A stretch of DNA of 64,000 nt from Pseudoalteromonas sp. N1230-9 (lineage in GTDB: Bacteria; Pseudomonadota; Gammaproteobacteria; Enterobacterales; Alteromonadaceae): positions 1,676,001-1,740,000 of the forward strand of contig NZ_CP090419.1 of the NCBI RefSeq assembly GCF_032716425.1. Direction: 5' to 3'. Below, one piece after another: positions 19,458 through 29,033 of this stretch. The notes under the pieces were generated by a model. The model did not search any database. It had not been told where the DNA came from and was given only the letters and a program-made list of their open reading frames with translations. The position numbers and the translations under genes were made by a program. Numbering within the stretch: position 1 is the stretch's first letter; each line of letters begins with the position of its first letter.

Positions 19458-19871
19458 TTAGCGCTTTTGCTCGGCCATGGTTTGAATTTTATCGACCATG
19501 GCTTTTATGCCATTACCACGAGAAGGGCTTAAATGGCTAATTAGACCAAGTCGTTCAAATTCATCATACGCATTTATTTGAGTTGCTTGCTGTGGTGTTA
19601 GACCATTGTATAAGGCTAAAATTAATGCCAGTAACCCTTTAACAATTCGAGTATCGGAATCTCCAGCCAACACTAGGCTATTCTCCGTGTGATCAAACTC
19701 AATATATAACCAAACTTTACTTTCACAGCCTTTAACTAACGCATCATCTACCTTTAGCGCTTCAGGCATAACGGGTAGCTGTTTACCTAATAGCATTATT
19801 TGGCGGTACTTTTGTTGCCAGCCTGCTGCATTTTCAATGTCTTTTGTTACGGCTTGAAAAGGTGAATTCAT
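19458..19871 (-). CDS. csdE: SufE-family sulfur acceptor CsdE
   Basis: A 137-residue SufE/CsdE-like protein. The sulfur-accepting residue is Cys49 in VKGCESKVW, in the loop conserved across the family; LAGDSDTRIVKGLLALILALYNG and FERLGLISHLSPSRGNG are also typical. It accepts persulfide from the cysteine desulfurase encoded 13 bases upstream and passes it on, in E. coli toward CsdL/TcdA. It converges with tcdA, leaving only 6 bases between the stops. Confidence 0.93.
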   Translation of the reverse strand: MNSPFQAVTKDIENAAGWQQKYRQIMLLGKQLPVMPEALKVDDALVKGCESKVWLYIEFDHTENSLVLAGDSDTRIVKGLLALILALYNGLTPQQATQINAYDEFERLGLISHLSPSRGNGIKAMVDKIQTMAEQKR

Positions 19872-19884
19872 GTTTTATCCAAGT

Positions 19885-21099
19885 TTAATCTAATAATTCA
19901 ATACTATTTTTAAGGGCGGTGACAAGTGCATCAACGTCCTCTTTAGTATTGTATAAAGCGAAGCTGGCTCTAACAGTACCCGAAATTGATAATTGGCTCA
20001 TAATCGGTTGGGTACAGTGATGACCACTTCGTACAGCAACACCAAAACCATCTAACAAAGTCGCTAAATCGAAAGGGTGCTCATTTTTGTAATTAAAGCT
20101 GATGTTACCAATGTTATTGTGATGTTGAGAGTAAATGGTAATACCATCAATTGCTGATAATTGTTTTATCGCATAACTGAAAACTGTATGCTCATGTTGA
20201 CGCATCTGCTGAAAATTTAACGAAGTTAAATATTCAATTGCCTCATTAAAGGCTATGACACCCGCAATATTTGGGGTTCCTGCTTCAAATTTTCCTGGTG
20301 CCTCTCGAAAAGTACTTTGTGTTAAGCTCACTGTTTCAATCATTTCGCCACCTGTTTGGTAAGCATCAAGTGAATTTAACAATTCAAAGCGGCCGTATAA
20401 GCCACCTAAGCCTGTTGGGCCAAGCATTTTATGTGCGGAAAACACATAAAAATCACAATCAATTTCTCGTAAGTTGGGGCGTAAGTGCATTGCAGCCTGT
20501 GCACCATCGATGACTGAAATAGCATTAATATCTTTACACGCTTTGATGATAGGGGCTAAGTCTGTGATATTCCCCAGCGTGTTTGATGCATGTGTGATAG
20601 CAACGACTTTGGGCTTATGTTGTTCGATAAACTCTGCGCACTGTTGAGCGTCAATGACCAAATCACTCGTAATTGGTAAAACAATTAATTCAGCGCCAAT
20701 GCGCTTCACAAGTTGTTGCCAAGGCACAATATTCGCATGATGTTCAATAGCTGAAATAGCGACTTTATCACCCGCTTTCAGTTTAGATGTTAAGCCGTTC
20801 GCAATTAAATTAATCGACTCAGTCGCCCCTTTCGTCCAGACTAGCTCATTACTTTCTACCTGAAAATAGTCGGCAAGGCTTGTACGGGCTTGTTCGTACT
20901 TACGAGTTGCGTTGTCACTAAGAGTATGACGACCACGGTGTACATTAGCGTTTTCGGCATTGTAAAAATGCGAGAGTGCATCAATGACCGTTTGAGGCTT
21001 GTGTGATGTGGCTGCTGAATCTAAGTAGATTAATGGCTGCCCATTAATTTGTTGCTTAAGCAGAGGAAAGTCAGCACGTATTTTTGCAATATCAAACAT
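19885..21099 (-). CDS. csdA: Cysteine desulfurase, group II (CsdA/SufS)
   Basis: A 404-residue PLP enzyme that removes sulfur from cysteine to form an enzyme persulfide. The PLP lysine is in FSAHKMLGPTG and the active-site cysteine in VAVRSGHHCTQP. LDSAATSHKP, TKGATESINLIA and GTPNIAGV are typical of the SufS/CsdA group. SufS and CsdA are hard to tell apart by sequence alone; the partner csdE and the nearby tcdA, with no sufBCD genes in sight, favour CsdA. Its promoter lies in the 90 bases after the gltA terminator. Confidence 0.92.
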   Translation of the reverse strand: MFDIAKIRADFPLLKQQINGQPLIYLDSAATSHKPQTVIDALSHFYNAENANVHRGRHTLSDNATRKYEQARTSLADYFQVESNELVWTKGATESINLIANGLTSKLKAGDKVAISAIEHHANIVPWQQLVKRIGAELIVLPITSDLVIDAQQCAEFIEQHKPKVVAITHASNTLGNITDLAPIIKACKDINAISVIDGAQAAMHLRPNLREIDCDFYVFSAHKMLGPTGLGGLYGRFELLNSLDAYQTGGEMIETVSLTQSTFREAPGKFEAGTPNIAGVIAFNEAIEYLTSLNFQQMRQHEHTVFSYAIKQLSAIDGITIYSQHHNNIGNISFNYKNEHPFDLATLLDGFGVAVRSGHHCTQPIMSQLSISGTVRASFALYNTKEDVDALVTALKNSIELLD

Positions 21100-21167
21100 G
21101 GAAGCCCTTTTACAGCGTGAATGCGACGATTTTAATTATTTTGTATAAATAGACAAGTCTAGGGCAA

Positions 21168-21196
21168 TAAAAAAGGCCGCTGTGCGGCCTTTTTTA
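21168..21196 (-). terminator. Terminator after gltA
   Basis: AAAAAGGCCGC / GCGGCCTTTTTT stem with a 3-base loop. Read on the minus strand it ends gltA 17 bases after the stop; A- and T-tracts on both sides make it usable in either direction. Confidence 0.9.
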
Positions 21197-21212
21197 AGCA
21201 TTTAAGCAAAAA

Positions 21213-22499
21213 TTAACGCTTGTCCGTTGATACGTAGTCGCGCTTTGTTTCACCAGTATAAAGCTGGCGAGGGCGGCTGATCTTGTGACCAGGTTGAGAA
21301 AGCATCTCATCCCAGTGAGAGATCCAACCAACAGTACGTGACATTGCAAAGATTACAGTGAACATGCTTGTTGGAATACCGATTGCTTTTAAGATGATAC
21401 CTGAGTAGAAATCTACGTTAGGGTAAAGTTTCTTCTCAACAAAGTATGGGTCTTCTAGCGCAATTTGCTCAAGCTTCATTGCGATATCAAGAAGTGGATC
21501 TTGAATGTTTAGCTCAGCAAGTACTTCGTGACACGTTTGACGCATTACTGTTGCGCGTGGATCGAAGTTTTTGTATACGCGGTGACCAAAGCCCATAAGA
21601 CGGAAAGGATCTGACTTATCTTTAGCTTTAGCAACATACTCGTCGATACGGTCAACAGAGCCAATTTCTTCTAACATGTTAAGACATGCTTCGTTAGCAC
21701 CACCGTGCGCAGGGCCCCATAAAGATGCGATACCCGCAGCGATACACGCGTAAGGGTTAGCACCTGAAGAACCTGCTAAACGTACTGTTGACGTTGATGC
21801 GTTTTGCTCGTGGTCAGCGTGAAGCATAAAGATTTTATCCATTGCTTTAGCAAGCACTGGATTAACTTTGTACTCTTCAGCAGGTACTGAGAACATCATG
21901 TGTAAGAAGTTTTCAGCAAAGCTTAAATCGTTACGTGGGTAAACAAATGGCTGACCTACATTATATTTGTAAGCCATTGCTGCGATTGTTGGCAGCTTAG
22001 CAACAAGCTTGATAGCACTTGTTTTACGTTGTGTTGCATCAGTGATGTCTAAGTCTTCATGGTAGAACGATGAAAGCGCACCTACAACACCACATAGCAT
22101 CGCCATTGGGTGAGCATCAAAGCGGAAGCCTTGGAAGAAGTTAGCAATCTTAGTATCTAGCATTGTGTTGTGCGTGATTTCTTGCGCAAATGCTTCGTAC
22201 TGTTCTTTCGTTGGTAACTCACCGTTTAATAGTAAGTAGCAAAGCTCAACGTAGTTAGACTCGTCAGCAAGTTGTTCGATTGGGTAGCCGCGGTGTAATA
22301 AAACACCTTTACCGCCATCGATGTAAGTGATTGAAGATTCACAAGAACCGGTCGACATGAAACCTGGGTCGTAAGTAAAGTGACCGTGAGAACCTAGTGT
22401 ACGTACGTCGATTACGTCTTGGCCAGCAGTGCCTTGGTAAATTGGAAGTTCGATTGGATCAAGACCATCAATATGGACCGTGGCTTTCTTATCCGCCAT
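21213..22499 (-). CDS. gltA: Citrate synthase, type II
   Basis: A 428-residue enzyme condensing oxaloacetate and acetyl-CoA to citrate, the entry step of the TCA cycle. Catalytic histidines are in [15 protein letters not shown] and [14 protein letters not shown], and the catalytic aspartate in NVDFYSG. The length and the N-terminal extension are those of the hexameric, NADH-sensitive gram-negative type. It is transcribed divergently from sdhCDAB, as in E. coli. TAGGAGA precedes the ATG on the minus strand, and a TTGACT element with an 18-base spacer to TTAAAA (22570-22599) is a possible promoter. Confidence 0.97.
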   Translation of the reverse strand: MADKKATVHIDGLDPIELPIYQGTAGQDVIDVRTLGSHGHFTYDPGFMSTGSCESSITYIDGGKGVLLHRGYPIEQLADESNYVELCYLLLNGELPTKEQYEAFAQEITHNTMLDTKIANFFQGFRFDAHPMAMLCGVVGALSSFYHEDLDITDATQRKTSAIKLVAKLPTIAAMAYKYNVGQPFVYPRNDLSFAENFLHMMFSVPAEEYKVNPVLAKAMDKIFMLHADHEQNASTSTVRLAGSSGANPYACIAAGIASLWGPAHGGANEACLNMLEEIGSVDRIDEYVAKAKDKSDPFRLMGFGHRVYKNFDPRATVMRQTCHEVLAELNIQDPLLDIAMKLEQIALEDPYFVEKKLYPNVDFYSGIILKAIGIPTSMFTVIFAMSRTVGWISHWDEMLSQPGHKISRPRQLYTGETKRDYVSTDKR

Positions 22500-22908
22500 C
22501 TATTTATCTCCTATTAAGATAACAACTCTGATTGTTATGTTCTGAATCTGTTTAAGCACATTCTTTTCATTTTAACGTGAAAGAGGGGGTTAAAGTCAAT
22601 TTTTATAAACATTATGCACAAATGGATAATAAATATTCTGTCAGGATTAAATATTATACCATTGGCTAATTCGCAAACGACTCTTACTAAACAAGAATTG
22701 TAAAAAGACCTCTGGCTATATATACTATCCAAGGTTTTATACCGTATTGTCTGTAGGTAAACTTTATTTTTACATTTGAGTTTTGCATAAGTGTGAACTT
22801 TTTGTGTATCAACACGGTTTACTTAGATAGTTCCATCGAAATTCATTTTGATGGGTTTTAGAAAAACAAGTAGATGAGCCCCTATGTGGGCAAGATGGGC
22901 AAGTAACT
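22500..22908. promoter_or_regulatory. Divergent gltA / sdhC regulatory region
   Basis: This 409-base AT-rich spacer has no gene. On the minus strand TTGACT (22594-22599), an 18-base spacer and TTAAAA (22570-22575) could drive gltA. On the plus strand TTGTAA (22698-22703), a 17-base spacer and TATACT (22721-22726) could drive sdhCDAB, leaving a leader of about 175 bases. A short hairpin (22833-22842 with 22845-22854) followed by GTTTT lies in that leader. I did not find a convincing CRP or ArcA site by eye. Confidence 0.5.
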
Positions 22909-23286
22909 GTGAAAAAGCAAAGACCTGTAAATCTAGATCTAACAACTATATCTATGCCGGCAACGGCTAAAGCATCAATTTTTCACCGCGTCACCGGTGT
23001 TGCATTATTTTTTGCTTTAACGTTTGTCATTTGGGCGTGGTCTGAGTCTCTTTCTTCTGCAGAAGGTTTTGAATTCGTCAAGGGTCTGTTCAGCGGATTC
23101 ATTGCCAAATTCATAGCATGGGGCACTATTTCTGTATTGGCGTATCACTTAATCGGTGGTATCCGTCATATCATTATGGATATGGGTCACTGGGAAGAAC
23201 TTGAGTCAGGAAACTTCAGCGCTAAAGTTGCATTAGCTTTAGGCGTTGTAGCTGCAATTCTAGCAGGAGTGTGGATATGGTTTTAA
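22909..23286 (+). CDS. sdhC: Succinate dehydrogenase cytochrome b556 subunit
   Basis: A 125-residue membrane anchor of complex II with three helices. KKQRPVNLDL at the N-terminus aligns with E. coli SdhC, which fixes the GTG start at 22909. SIFHRVTGV contains the conserved quinone-site serine and arginine, and the histidine of LAYHLIGGIRH is the likely haem b ligand. No strong Shine-Dalgarno is visible. Its 3' end overlaps sdhD by 16 bases. Confidence 0.95.
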   Translation: MKKQRPVNLDLTTISMPATAKASIFHRVTGVALFFALTFVIWAWSESLSSAEGFEFVKGLFSGFIAKFIAWGTISVLAYHLIGGIRHIIMDMGHWEELESGNFSAKVALALGVVAAILAGVWIWF

Positions 23287-23624
23287 ATCAAGCAACTCTT
23301 AAACGTGATGGTGTACAAGATTACGTATCGCTTCGTGCGACAGCCTTAATAATCAGCGCTTACGCGATTTTTATTATCGGCTATTTCTTATGCACGCCTG
23401 AAGTCACTTTCGAAGCCTGGCAAGGCCTTTTTTCAAACCTAGCAATGAAAGGGTTTACGCTAATTACCCTAGTTTGCATTATGGTTCACACCCGTATCGG
23501 CCTTTGGCAAGTTCTTACTGACTATGTTAAATGCGCTAAATTACGTGCTGTTTTAGGCTTTGTATTAAACCTTATGGCTGTTGCTTACGTAGCAATTGGT
23601 CTAATCGTTTTATGGGGTGTTTAA
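23271..23624 (+). CDS. sdhD: Succinate dehydrogenase membrane anchor subunit
   Basis: A 117-residue, three-helix partner of SdhC. GLWQVLTDYVK near residue 80 carries the Asp-Tyr pair that takes part in quinone binding in E. coli SdhD, and MVHTRIGLW holds the other haem-ligand histidine candidate. It begins inside sdhC and its stop abuts the GTG of sdhA, so the four sdh genes are translationally linked. Confidence 0.94.
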   Translation: MDMVLNQATLKRDGVQDYVSLRATALIISAYAIFIIGYFLCTPEVTFEAWQGLFSNLAMKGFTLITLVCIMVHTRIGLWQVLTDYVKCAKLRAVLGFVLNLMAVAYVAIGLIVLWGV

Positions 23625-25397
23625 GTGAATTATTCTGTTCGTGAATTTGACGCTGTAGTGATTGGTGCAGGTGGTGCGGGTATGCGCGCAGCTCTTGCTA
23701 TCACTGAATCAGGCAAAACCTGTGCACTTATCTCAAAAGTTTTCCCTACACGTTCTCACACTGTGTCTGCACAGGGTGGTATTACGGTAGCTTTGGGTAA
23801 CTCGCATGAAGATAACTGGGAATGGCACATGTACGATACGGTTAAAGGTTCCGATTTTATCGGTGACCAAGACGCTATCGAATATATGTGCAAAACAGGC
23901 CCAGAAGCTATTACTGAATTAGAAAACATGGGCTTACCATTTTCTCGTTTTGAAAATGGCCGTGTTTACCAACGTCCTTTCGGCGGTCAGTCGAAAAACT
24001 TTGGTGGTGAACAGGCTGCACGTACTGCAGCAGCAGCTGACCGTACTGGTCACGCGTTATTACACTGTCTTTACCAACAAAACGTTAAAAACAAAACAAA
24101 CGTATTCTCTGAGTGGTATGCACTAGATTTAGTTAAAAACAGCGACGGTCACGTTGTTGGTTGTACAGCAATCGACATCGAGTCTGGCGAAGTTGTTTAC
24201 TTCAAATCTAAAGCTGTTGTATTAGCAACAGGTGGTGCAGGGCGTATCTACGCATCGACAACGAATGCTCACATCAATACTGGTGACGGTGTTGGTATGG
24301 CTACACGTGCTGGCGTTGCAATGCAAGATATGGAAATGTGGCAGTTCCACCCAACAGGTATCGCCGGTGCAGGTGTACTTGTAACTGAAGGTTGTCGTGG
24401 TGAAGGTGGTTACCTTCTAAATAAAGACGGCGAACGCTTCATGGAACGTTACGCGCCAAATGCGAAAGACTTAGCGTCTCGTGACGTTGTTGCGCGTTCA
24501 ATGATGACTGAGATCCGTGAAGGTCGTGGTTGTGAGGGTCCTTACGGTCCACATATCAAGCTTAAGCTTGACCACTTAGGTGAAGAAACACTTAACTTAC
24601 GTCTTCCGGGCGTATGTGACCTTGCGAAAACATTCGCACACGTTGATCCAGCTAAAGAACCAATTCCAGTTATCCCAACATGTCACTACATGATGGGTGG
24701 TGTTCCAACTAACGTAAATGGTCAAGCATTACAAATTGATGCAAACGGCCAAGAGAAAGTAGTTGAAGGTTTATTCGCTGTTGGTGAGATTGCATGTGTA
24801 TCTGTACACGGTGCTAACCGCCTTGGTGGTAACTCGCTACTTGACTTAGTTGTATTCGGCCGCGCTGCTGGTAACTTCTTAGGTAAGTACCTTAACGGTG
24901 TTGAAGCAGGTAAAGATGCGTCTGAATCAGACCTTGAAGCATCACTTGCACGCTTTAACCGTTGGGAAAATTCTAAAGCTGGCCAAGGTGAAGACCCAGT
25001 ACAAATCAAGAAAGATCTACAAATGTGTATGCAACTTAACTTCTCGGTATTCCGTGAAGGTGATGCAATGGCAACAGGTCTTAAAGAGCTTAAAGAAATT
25101 CGTGAACGTCTTCAGTATGCGCGTCTTGACGACAAGTCAACAGAGTTCAATACTGCACGTATCGAATGTTTAGAGCTAGATAACTTGATGGAAACAGCTT
25201 ACTCAACTGCAGTAGCTGCAAACTTCCGTACAGAAAGCCGTGGTGCACACTCTCGTTTTGACTACCCAGATCGCGATGACGAAAACTGGTTATGTCACTC
25301 AATCTACGATCCTAAGAGCGAAGAAATGAGCAAACGTGATGTAAACTACGCGCCGAAACTGCGTGAAGCTTTCCCACCTAAAGCACGTACATACTAG
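23625..25397 (+). CDS. sdhA: Succinate dehydrogenase flavoprotein subunit
   Basis: A 590-residue FAD subunit that oxidises succinate to fumarate. The FAD-binding motif [12 protein letters not shown] is near residue 14, the covalent-FAD histidine is in [12 protein letters not shown], and [15 protein letters not shown] plus the [13 protein letters not shown] segment form the active site and dinucleotide site. The size matches E. coli SdhA (588). It starts with GTG immediately after the sdhD stop. Confidence 0.97.
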   Translation: MNYSVREFDAVVIGAGGAGMRAALAITESGKTCALISKVFPTRSHTVSAQGGITVALGNSHEDNWEWHMYDTVKGSDFIGDQDAIEYMCKTGPEAITELENMGLPFSRFENGRVYQRPFGGQSKNFGGEQAARTAAAADRTGHALLHCLYQQNVKNKTNVFSEWYALDLVKNSDGHVVGCTAIDIESGEVVYFKSKAVVLATGGAGRIYASTTNAHINTGDGVGMATRAGVAMQDMEMWQFHPTGIAGAGVLVTEGCRGEGGYLLNKDGERFMERYAPNAKDLASRDVVARSMMTEIREGRGCEGPYGPHIKLKLDHLGEETLNLRLPGVCDLAKTFAHVDPAKEPIPVIPTCHYMMGGVPTNVNGQALQIDANGQEKVVEGLFAVGEIACVSVHGANRLGGNSLLDLVVFGRAAGNFLGKYLNGVEAGKDASESDLEASLARFNRWENSKAGQGEDPVQIKKDLQMCMQLNFSVFREGDAMATGLKELKEIRERLQYARLDDKSTEFNTARIECLELDNLMETAYSTAVAANFRTESRGAHSRFDYPDRDDENWLCHSIYDPKSEEMSKRDVNYAPKLREAFPPKARTY

Positions 25398-25407
25398 GAG
25401 CGAGACG

Positions 25408-26124
25408 ATGGCACAAGTACAATTTTCGGTTTATCGTTACAATCCAGATGTTGATAATGCACCACGTATGCAGGACTTCTCGTTAGAAACGCAAGAAGGC
25501 CAAGATATGATGGTATTGGATGCGCTTATGCAATTAAAAGAGCAAGATCCAACATTATCATTCCGTCGTTCATGCCGTGAAGGTGTGTGTGGTTCAGACG
25601 GCATCAACATGAATGGTAAAAACGGTTTAGCGTGTATTACACCTTTATCAACGCTACTAAAAGGTGGCAAAGGTAAAATCGTAATTCGTCCTTTACCAGG
25701 CTTACCAGTGGTACGTGACCTTGTTATTGACATGAGTCAGTTCTACACTCAATACGAAAAGGTAAAACCTTATCTAATTAATGACACGCCTGCGGCGGGT
25801 GAGCGTCTTCAATCAATTGAAGAGCGTGATAAGTTAGATGGCTTGTATGAGTGTATTTTATGTGCATGTTGTTCAACATCGTGTCCTTCGTTCTGGTGGA
25901 ATCCAGACAAGTTCATTGGTCCTGCAGGCCTTCTTCATGCGTATCGTTTCTTGGCAGATAGCCGCGATACAGCAACTGAAGAGCGTTTAGCAGACCTTGA
26001 CGATGCGTTCAGCGTGTTCCGTTGTCACAGTATCATGAACTGTGTTAGCGTGTGTCCAAAAGGTCTTAATCCGACCAAAGCGATTGGACAAATCAAATCA
26101 ATGCTTTTAAACCGCTCGGTTTAA
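25408..26124 (+). CDS. sdhB: Succinate dehydrogenase iron-sulfur subunit
   Basis: A 238-residue protein, the E. coli length, carrying electrons from FAD to quinone. Cysteine motifs for three clusters are present: SCREGVCGSDG (2Fe-2S), CILCACCSTSCPSFWW (4Fe-4S) and CHSIMNCVSVCPKGLNP (3Fe-4S). The start was placed at 25408, with AGGAG ahead of it, and not at the upstream ATG at 25363, which lies inside sdhA and would add residues absent from the family. Confidence 0.97.
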   Translation: MAQVQFSVYRYNPDVDNAPRMQDFSLETQEGQDMMVLDALMQLKEQDPTLSFRRSCREGVCGSDGINMNGKNGLACITPLSTLLKGGKGKIVIRPLPGLPVVRDLVIDMSQFYTQYEKVKPYLINDTPAAGERLQSIEERDKLDGLYECILCACCSTSCPSFWWNPDKFIGPAGLLHAYRFLADSRDTATEERLADLDDAFSVFRCHSIMNCVSVCPKGLNPTKAIGQIKSMLLNRSV

Positions 26125-26138
26125 GGGTATTGAATATG

Positions 26139-26170
26139 TAAGGTGGTTAATTTATTAACCACCTTGTTTT
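26139..26170 (+). terminator. Terminator-like hairpin between sdhB and sucA
   Basis: AAGGTGGTTAA (26140-26150) pairs perfectly with TTAACCACCTT (26155-26165) and is followed by GTTTTTA. It could end part of the sdhCDAB transcripts ahead of sucA. Confidence 0.75.
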
Positions 26171-26210
26171 TATAACAATTAATTTCTGCGCTAAAGAAAA
26201 GGGCTTATAA

Positions 26211-29030
26211 ATGCACGAAGGTGTGATGAAGGCATGGCTAGAATCTTCTCACTTAAACGGCGGTAACGTTGCTTACGTAGAAGAGCTTTATGAAGCGTAC
26301 TTAGATGATGCGACTTCTGTGCCAGAAGAATGGCGAGAAGTGTTCGAACAATTACCAAAAGTTGATGGTGTGGATGTTGACGTTAAACATTCAGAAGTTC
26401 GTGCACAATTTGCGGAGCTTGCTAAAAACAAGCATAGAGAAGTAGTGGTAGCAGAGGGTGGCTCTGGCGATCCTAAACAGGTCAAAGTGCTGCAACTTAT
26501 TAATGCTTTCCGTTTCCGTGGTCACCAAAATGCCAACCTAGATCCATTAGGTATTTGGCAACGCGAACGTGTTCGTGATCTTGAATTGGAATATCACGAA
26601 TTATCAGAAGCTGATTTTGACCGTGAATTCAATGTGGGTTCGTTTGCCGTAGGTCGCGAAACCATGCCTCTTGGTGAGTTATACCAAGCACTAAAAACGA
26701 CCTATTGTGGGTCAGTTGGTGCTGAGTACATGCACATCACTTCAACTGAAGAAAAACGTTGGTTACAACAGCGTTTGGAATCAGTGCAATCACGTCCTAC
26801 TTTTTCAAAAGATGAGAAGCTGCGTATCCTTAAAGGTTTAACTGCTGCTGATGGTCTTGAAAAGTATTTAGGCGCAAAATTCCCTGGTGCTAAACGTTTC
26901 TCACTTGAAGGTGGTGATGCATTAGTACCTATGCTTAAAGAGCTAATTCATCGTGCAGGCGAAAGCGGGCAAAAAGAAGCCGTTATTGGTATGGCTCACC
27001 GCGGTCGTTTGAACGTACTAGTAAACGTATTAGGTAAAAATCCTTCTGATTTATTTGATGAGTTCGCTGGTAAACACAAAGACACATTAAGCTCAGGTGA
27101 TGTGAAGTATCACATGGGTTATTCATCTGACTTTGCAACTAAGGGTGGCAATGTGCATATGGCACTTGCGTTTAACCCATCTCACCTTGAAATCGTAAAC
27201 CCAGTAGTTATGGGCTCGGTTCGTGCGCGTTTAGACCGCTTAGGTGATAAGTCAGGTATCAAAGCATTACCAATTACTATTCACGGCGACTCTGCGATTG
27301 CAGGTCAAGGTGTTGTTCAAGAGACATTTAACTTATCGCAAACTAATGCATTTAGTTGTGGTGGTAGTATCCGTATCGTTGTTAATAACCAAGTTGGTTT
27401 TACAACATCGAAACAGTCGGATGTACGTTCTACACCATACTGTACTGATATTGCGAAAATGGTTCAGGCACCAATTTTCCACGTTAACTCTGATGATCCT
27501 GAAGCAGTTGCATTTGTTACACAAATCGCCCTTGATTTCAGAAATCAATTTAAACGTGACGTAGTGATTGATTTAGTATGTTATCGCCGCCACGGCCATA
27601 ACGAAGCGGATGAGCCAAATGCGACTCAGCCTCTTATGTACCAAAAAATCAAAAAGCACCCAGTACCGCGTCTTATCTATGCAGACCAACTCGTGTCTGA
27701 AGGCTCATTCTCAGAAGAAGAAATAAAAGCACTTGCTGATGAATACCGTAATGGCCTTGACGGTGGTAATTGTGTTGTTGAAGAAATTCAACCAGAAACA
27801 TCACACTCTTCTGATTGGGCTAAATTTGTTGGTCACGATTGGAATGTAGAGTATGACGCAAAAGTCTCAGTAGAAAAGCTTAAAGAACTTGGCAATATCG
27901 TTGCTAGCTACCCTGAAGGCCACAAAGCGCAATCACGTGTTAAGAAAATCTACGATGATCGTAAACAAATGGCTGCCGGTGAAAAACCACTTGATTGGGG
28001 TATGGCAGAAACACTTGCTTACGCAACCCTTGTTGATGCGGGTACTGACATTCGCTTAACAGGCCAAGATTCTGGTCGCGGTACGTTCTTCCATCGTCAT
28101 GCTGTTGTTCATAATCAACAAGATGCATCTACCTACTTACCACTGCAAAACATCAGTGAGAATCAAGGTGCATTTGAAGTATACGATTCTGTATTATCTG
28201 AAGAAGCAGTCCTTGCATTTGAATACGGTTATGCAACCGCTGAGCCTACATCACTTGTTATGTGGGAAGCACAGTTTGGTGACTTTGCTAATGGTGCGCA
28301 AGTTGTATTTGACCAATTCTTAAGCTCAGGTGAGCAAAAGTGGGGCCGTTTATGTGGTCTTACATGTTTACTTCCTCATGGTTATGAAGGTCAAGGCCCT
28401 GAGCATAGTTCAGCACGTCTTGAGCGTTTCTTGCAATTGTGTGCTGATCACAATATGCAAGTGTGTGTACCTTCAACACCTGCGCAAGTATATGCAATGC
28501 TGCGTCGTCAATCGGTACGCCCACTTCGTCGTCCATTGATTGTTATGACACCTAAGTCGTTACTTCGTCACCCGCTGGCAACATCAACACTGGAAGAGTT
28601 ATCTGAAGGTGTGTTCCACAATATGATCGATGAAATCGATGATATTGCCGCTGATAAAGTGGAACGCGTTGTATTTTGTAGTGGTAAAGTTTACTACGAG
28701 CTACTACAAGAGCGTCGTAAGCAAGAATTAGATAACATCGCTATTGTTCGCGTTGAGCAGCTATATCCATTCCCTCATGATGAGATGGATACAATCATGC
28801 AGCGTTACCAGCATGTTAAAGACTTTGTGTGGTGCCAAGAAGAGCCGCAAAACCAAGGTGCGTGGTATTGTTCACAACACCATTTTGTTGATGCAATCCC
28901 GCAAGGTGCTAAATTGACTTACGCTGGTCGTAAAGCTTCGGCATCGCCTGCATGTGGTTACATGTCAGTGCATACAAAAGAACAACAAGCGCTCGTTGCA
29001 GATGCGCTTACTATTGAAAAGAAAGGATAA
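26211..29030 (+). CDS. sucA: 2-oxoglutarate dehydrogenase E1 component
   Basis: A 939-residue thiamine-diphosphate enzyme, close to E. coli SucA (933). It decarboxylates 2-oxoglutarate and transfers the succinyl group to lipoyl-SucB. Visible hallmarks are the N-terminal E2-binding helix (MKAWLESSHLNGGN), AHRGRLNVLVNVLGK, the ThDP-binding region HGDSAIAGQGVVQE with NNQVGFTTS, CYRRHGHNEADEP, and SGRGTFFHRHAVVH. It is followed three bases later by sucB. The lipoamide dehydrogenase (E3) gene is not in this window. Confidence 0.97.
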   Translation: MHEGVMKAWLESSHLNGGNVAYVEELYEAYLDDATSVPEEWREVFEQLPKVDGVDVDVKHSEVRAQFAELAKNKHREVVVAEGGSGDPKQVKVLQLINAFRFRGHQNANLDPLGIWQRERVRDLELEYHELSEADFDREFNVGSFAVGRETMPLGELYQALKTTYCGSVGAEYMHITSTEEKRWLQQRLESVQSRPTFSKDEKLRILKGLTAADGLEKYLGAKFPGAKRFSLEGGDALVPMLKELIHRAGESGQKEAVIGMAHRGRLNVLVNVLGKNPSDLFDEFAGKHKDTLSSGDVKYHMGYSSDFATKGGNVHMALAFNPSHLEIVNPVVMGSVRARLDRLGDKSGIKALPITIHGDSAIAGQGVVQETFNLSQTNAFSCGGSIRIVVNNQVGFTTSKQSDVRSTPYCTDIAKMVQAPIFHVNSDDPEAVAFVTQIALDFRNQFKRDVVIDLVCYRRHGHNEADEPNATQPLMYQKIKKHPVPRLIYADQLVSEGSFSEEEIKALADEYRNGLDGGNCVVEEIQPETSHSSDWAKFVGHDWNVEYDAKVSVEKLKELGNIVASYPEGHKAQSRVKKIYDDRKQMAAGEKPLDWGMAETLAYATLVDAGTDIRLTGQDSGRGTFFHRHAVVHNQQDASTYLPLQNISENQGAFEVYDSVLSEEAVLAFEYGYATAEPTSLVMWEAQFGDFANGAQVVFDQFLSSGEQKWGRLCGLTCLLPHGYEGQGPEHSSARLERFLQLCADHNMQVCVPSTPAQVYAMLRRQSVRPLRRPLIVMTPKSLLRHPLATSTLEELSEGVFHNMIDEIDDIAADKVERVVFCSGKVYYELLQERRKQELDNIAIVRVEQLYPFPHDEMDTIMQRYQHVKDFVWCQEEPQNQGAWYCSQHHFVDAIPQGAKLTYAGRKASASPACGYMSVHTKEQQALVADALTIEKKG

Positions 29031-29033
29031 GCA

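Noticed and set aside
22790..22820. CRP site in the gltA/sdhC region (TGTGAACTTTTTGTGT)
   Set aside because: The second half is a direct GTGT and not the inverted TCACA, so the palindrome is missing.
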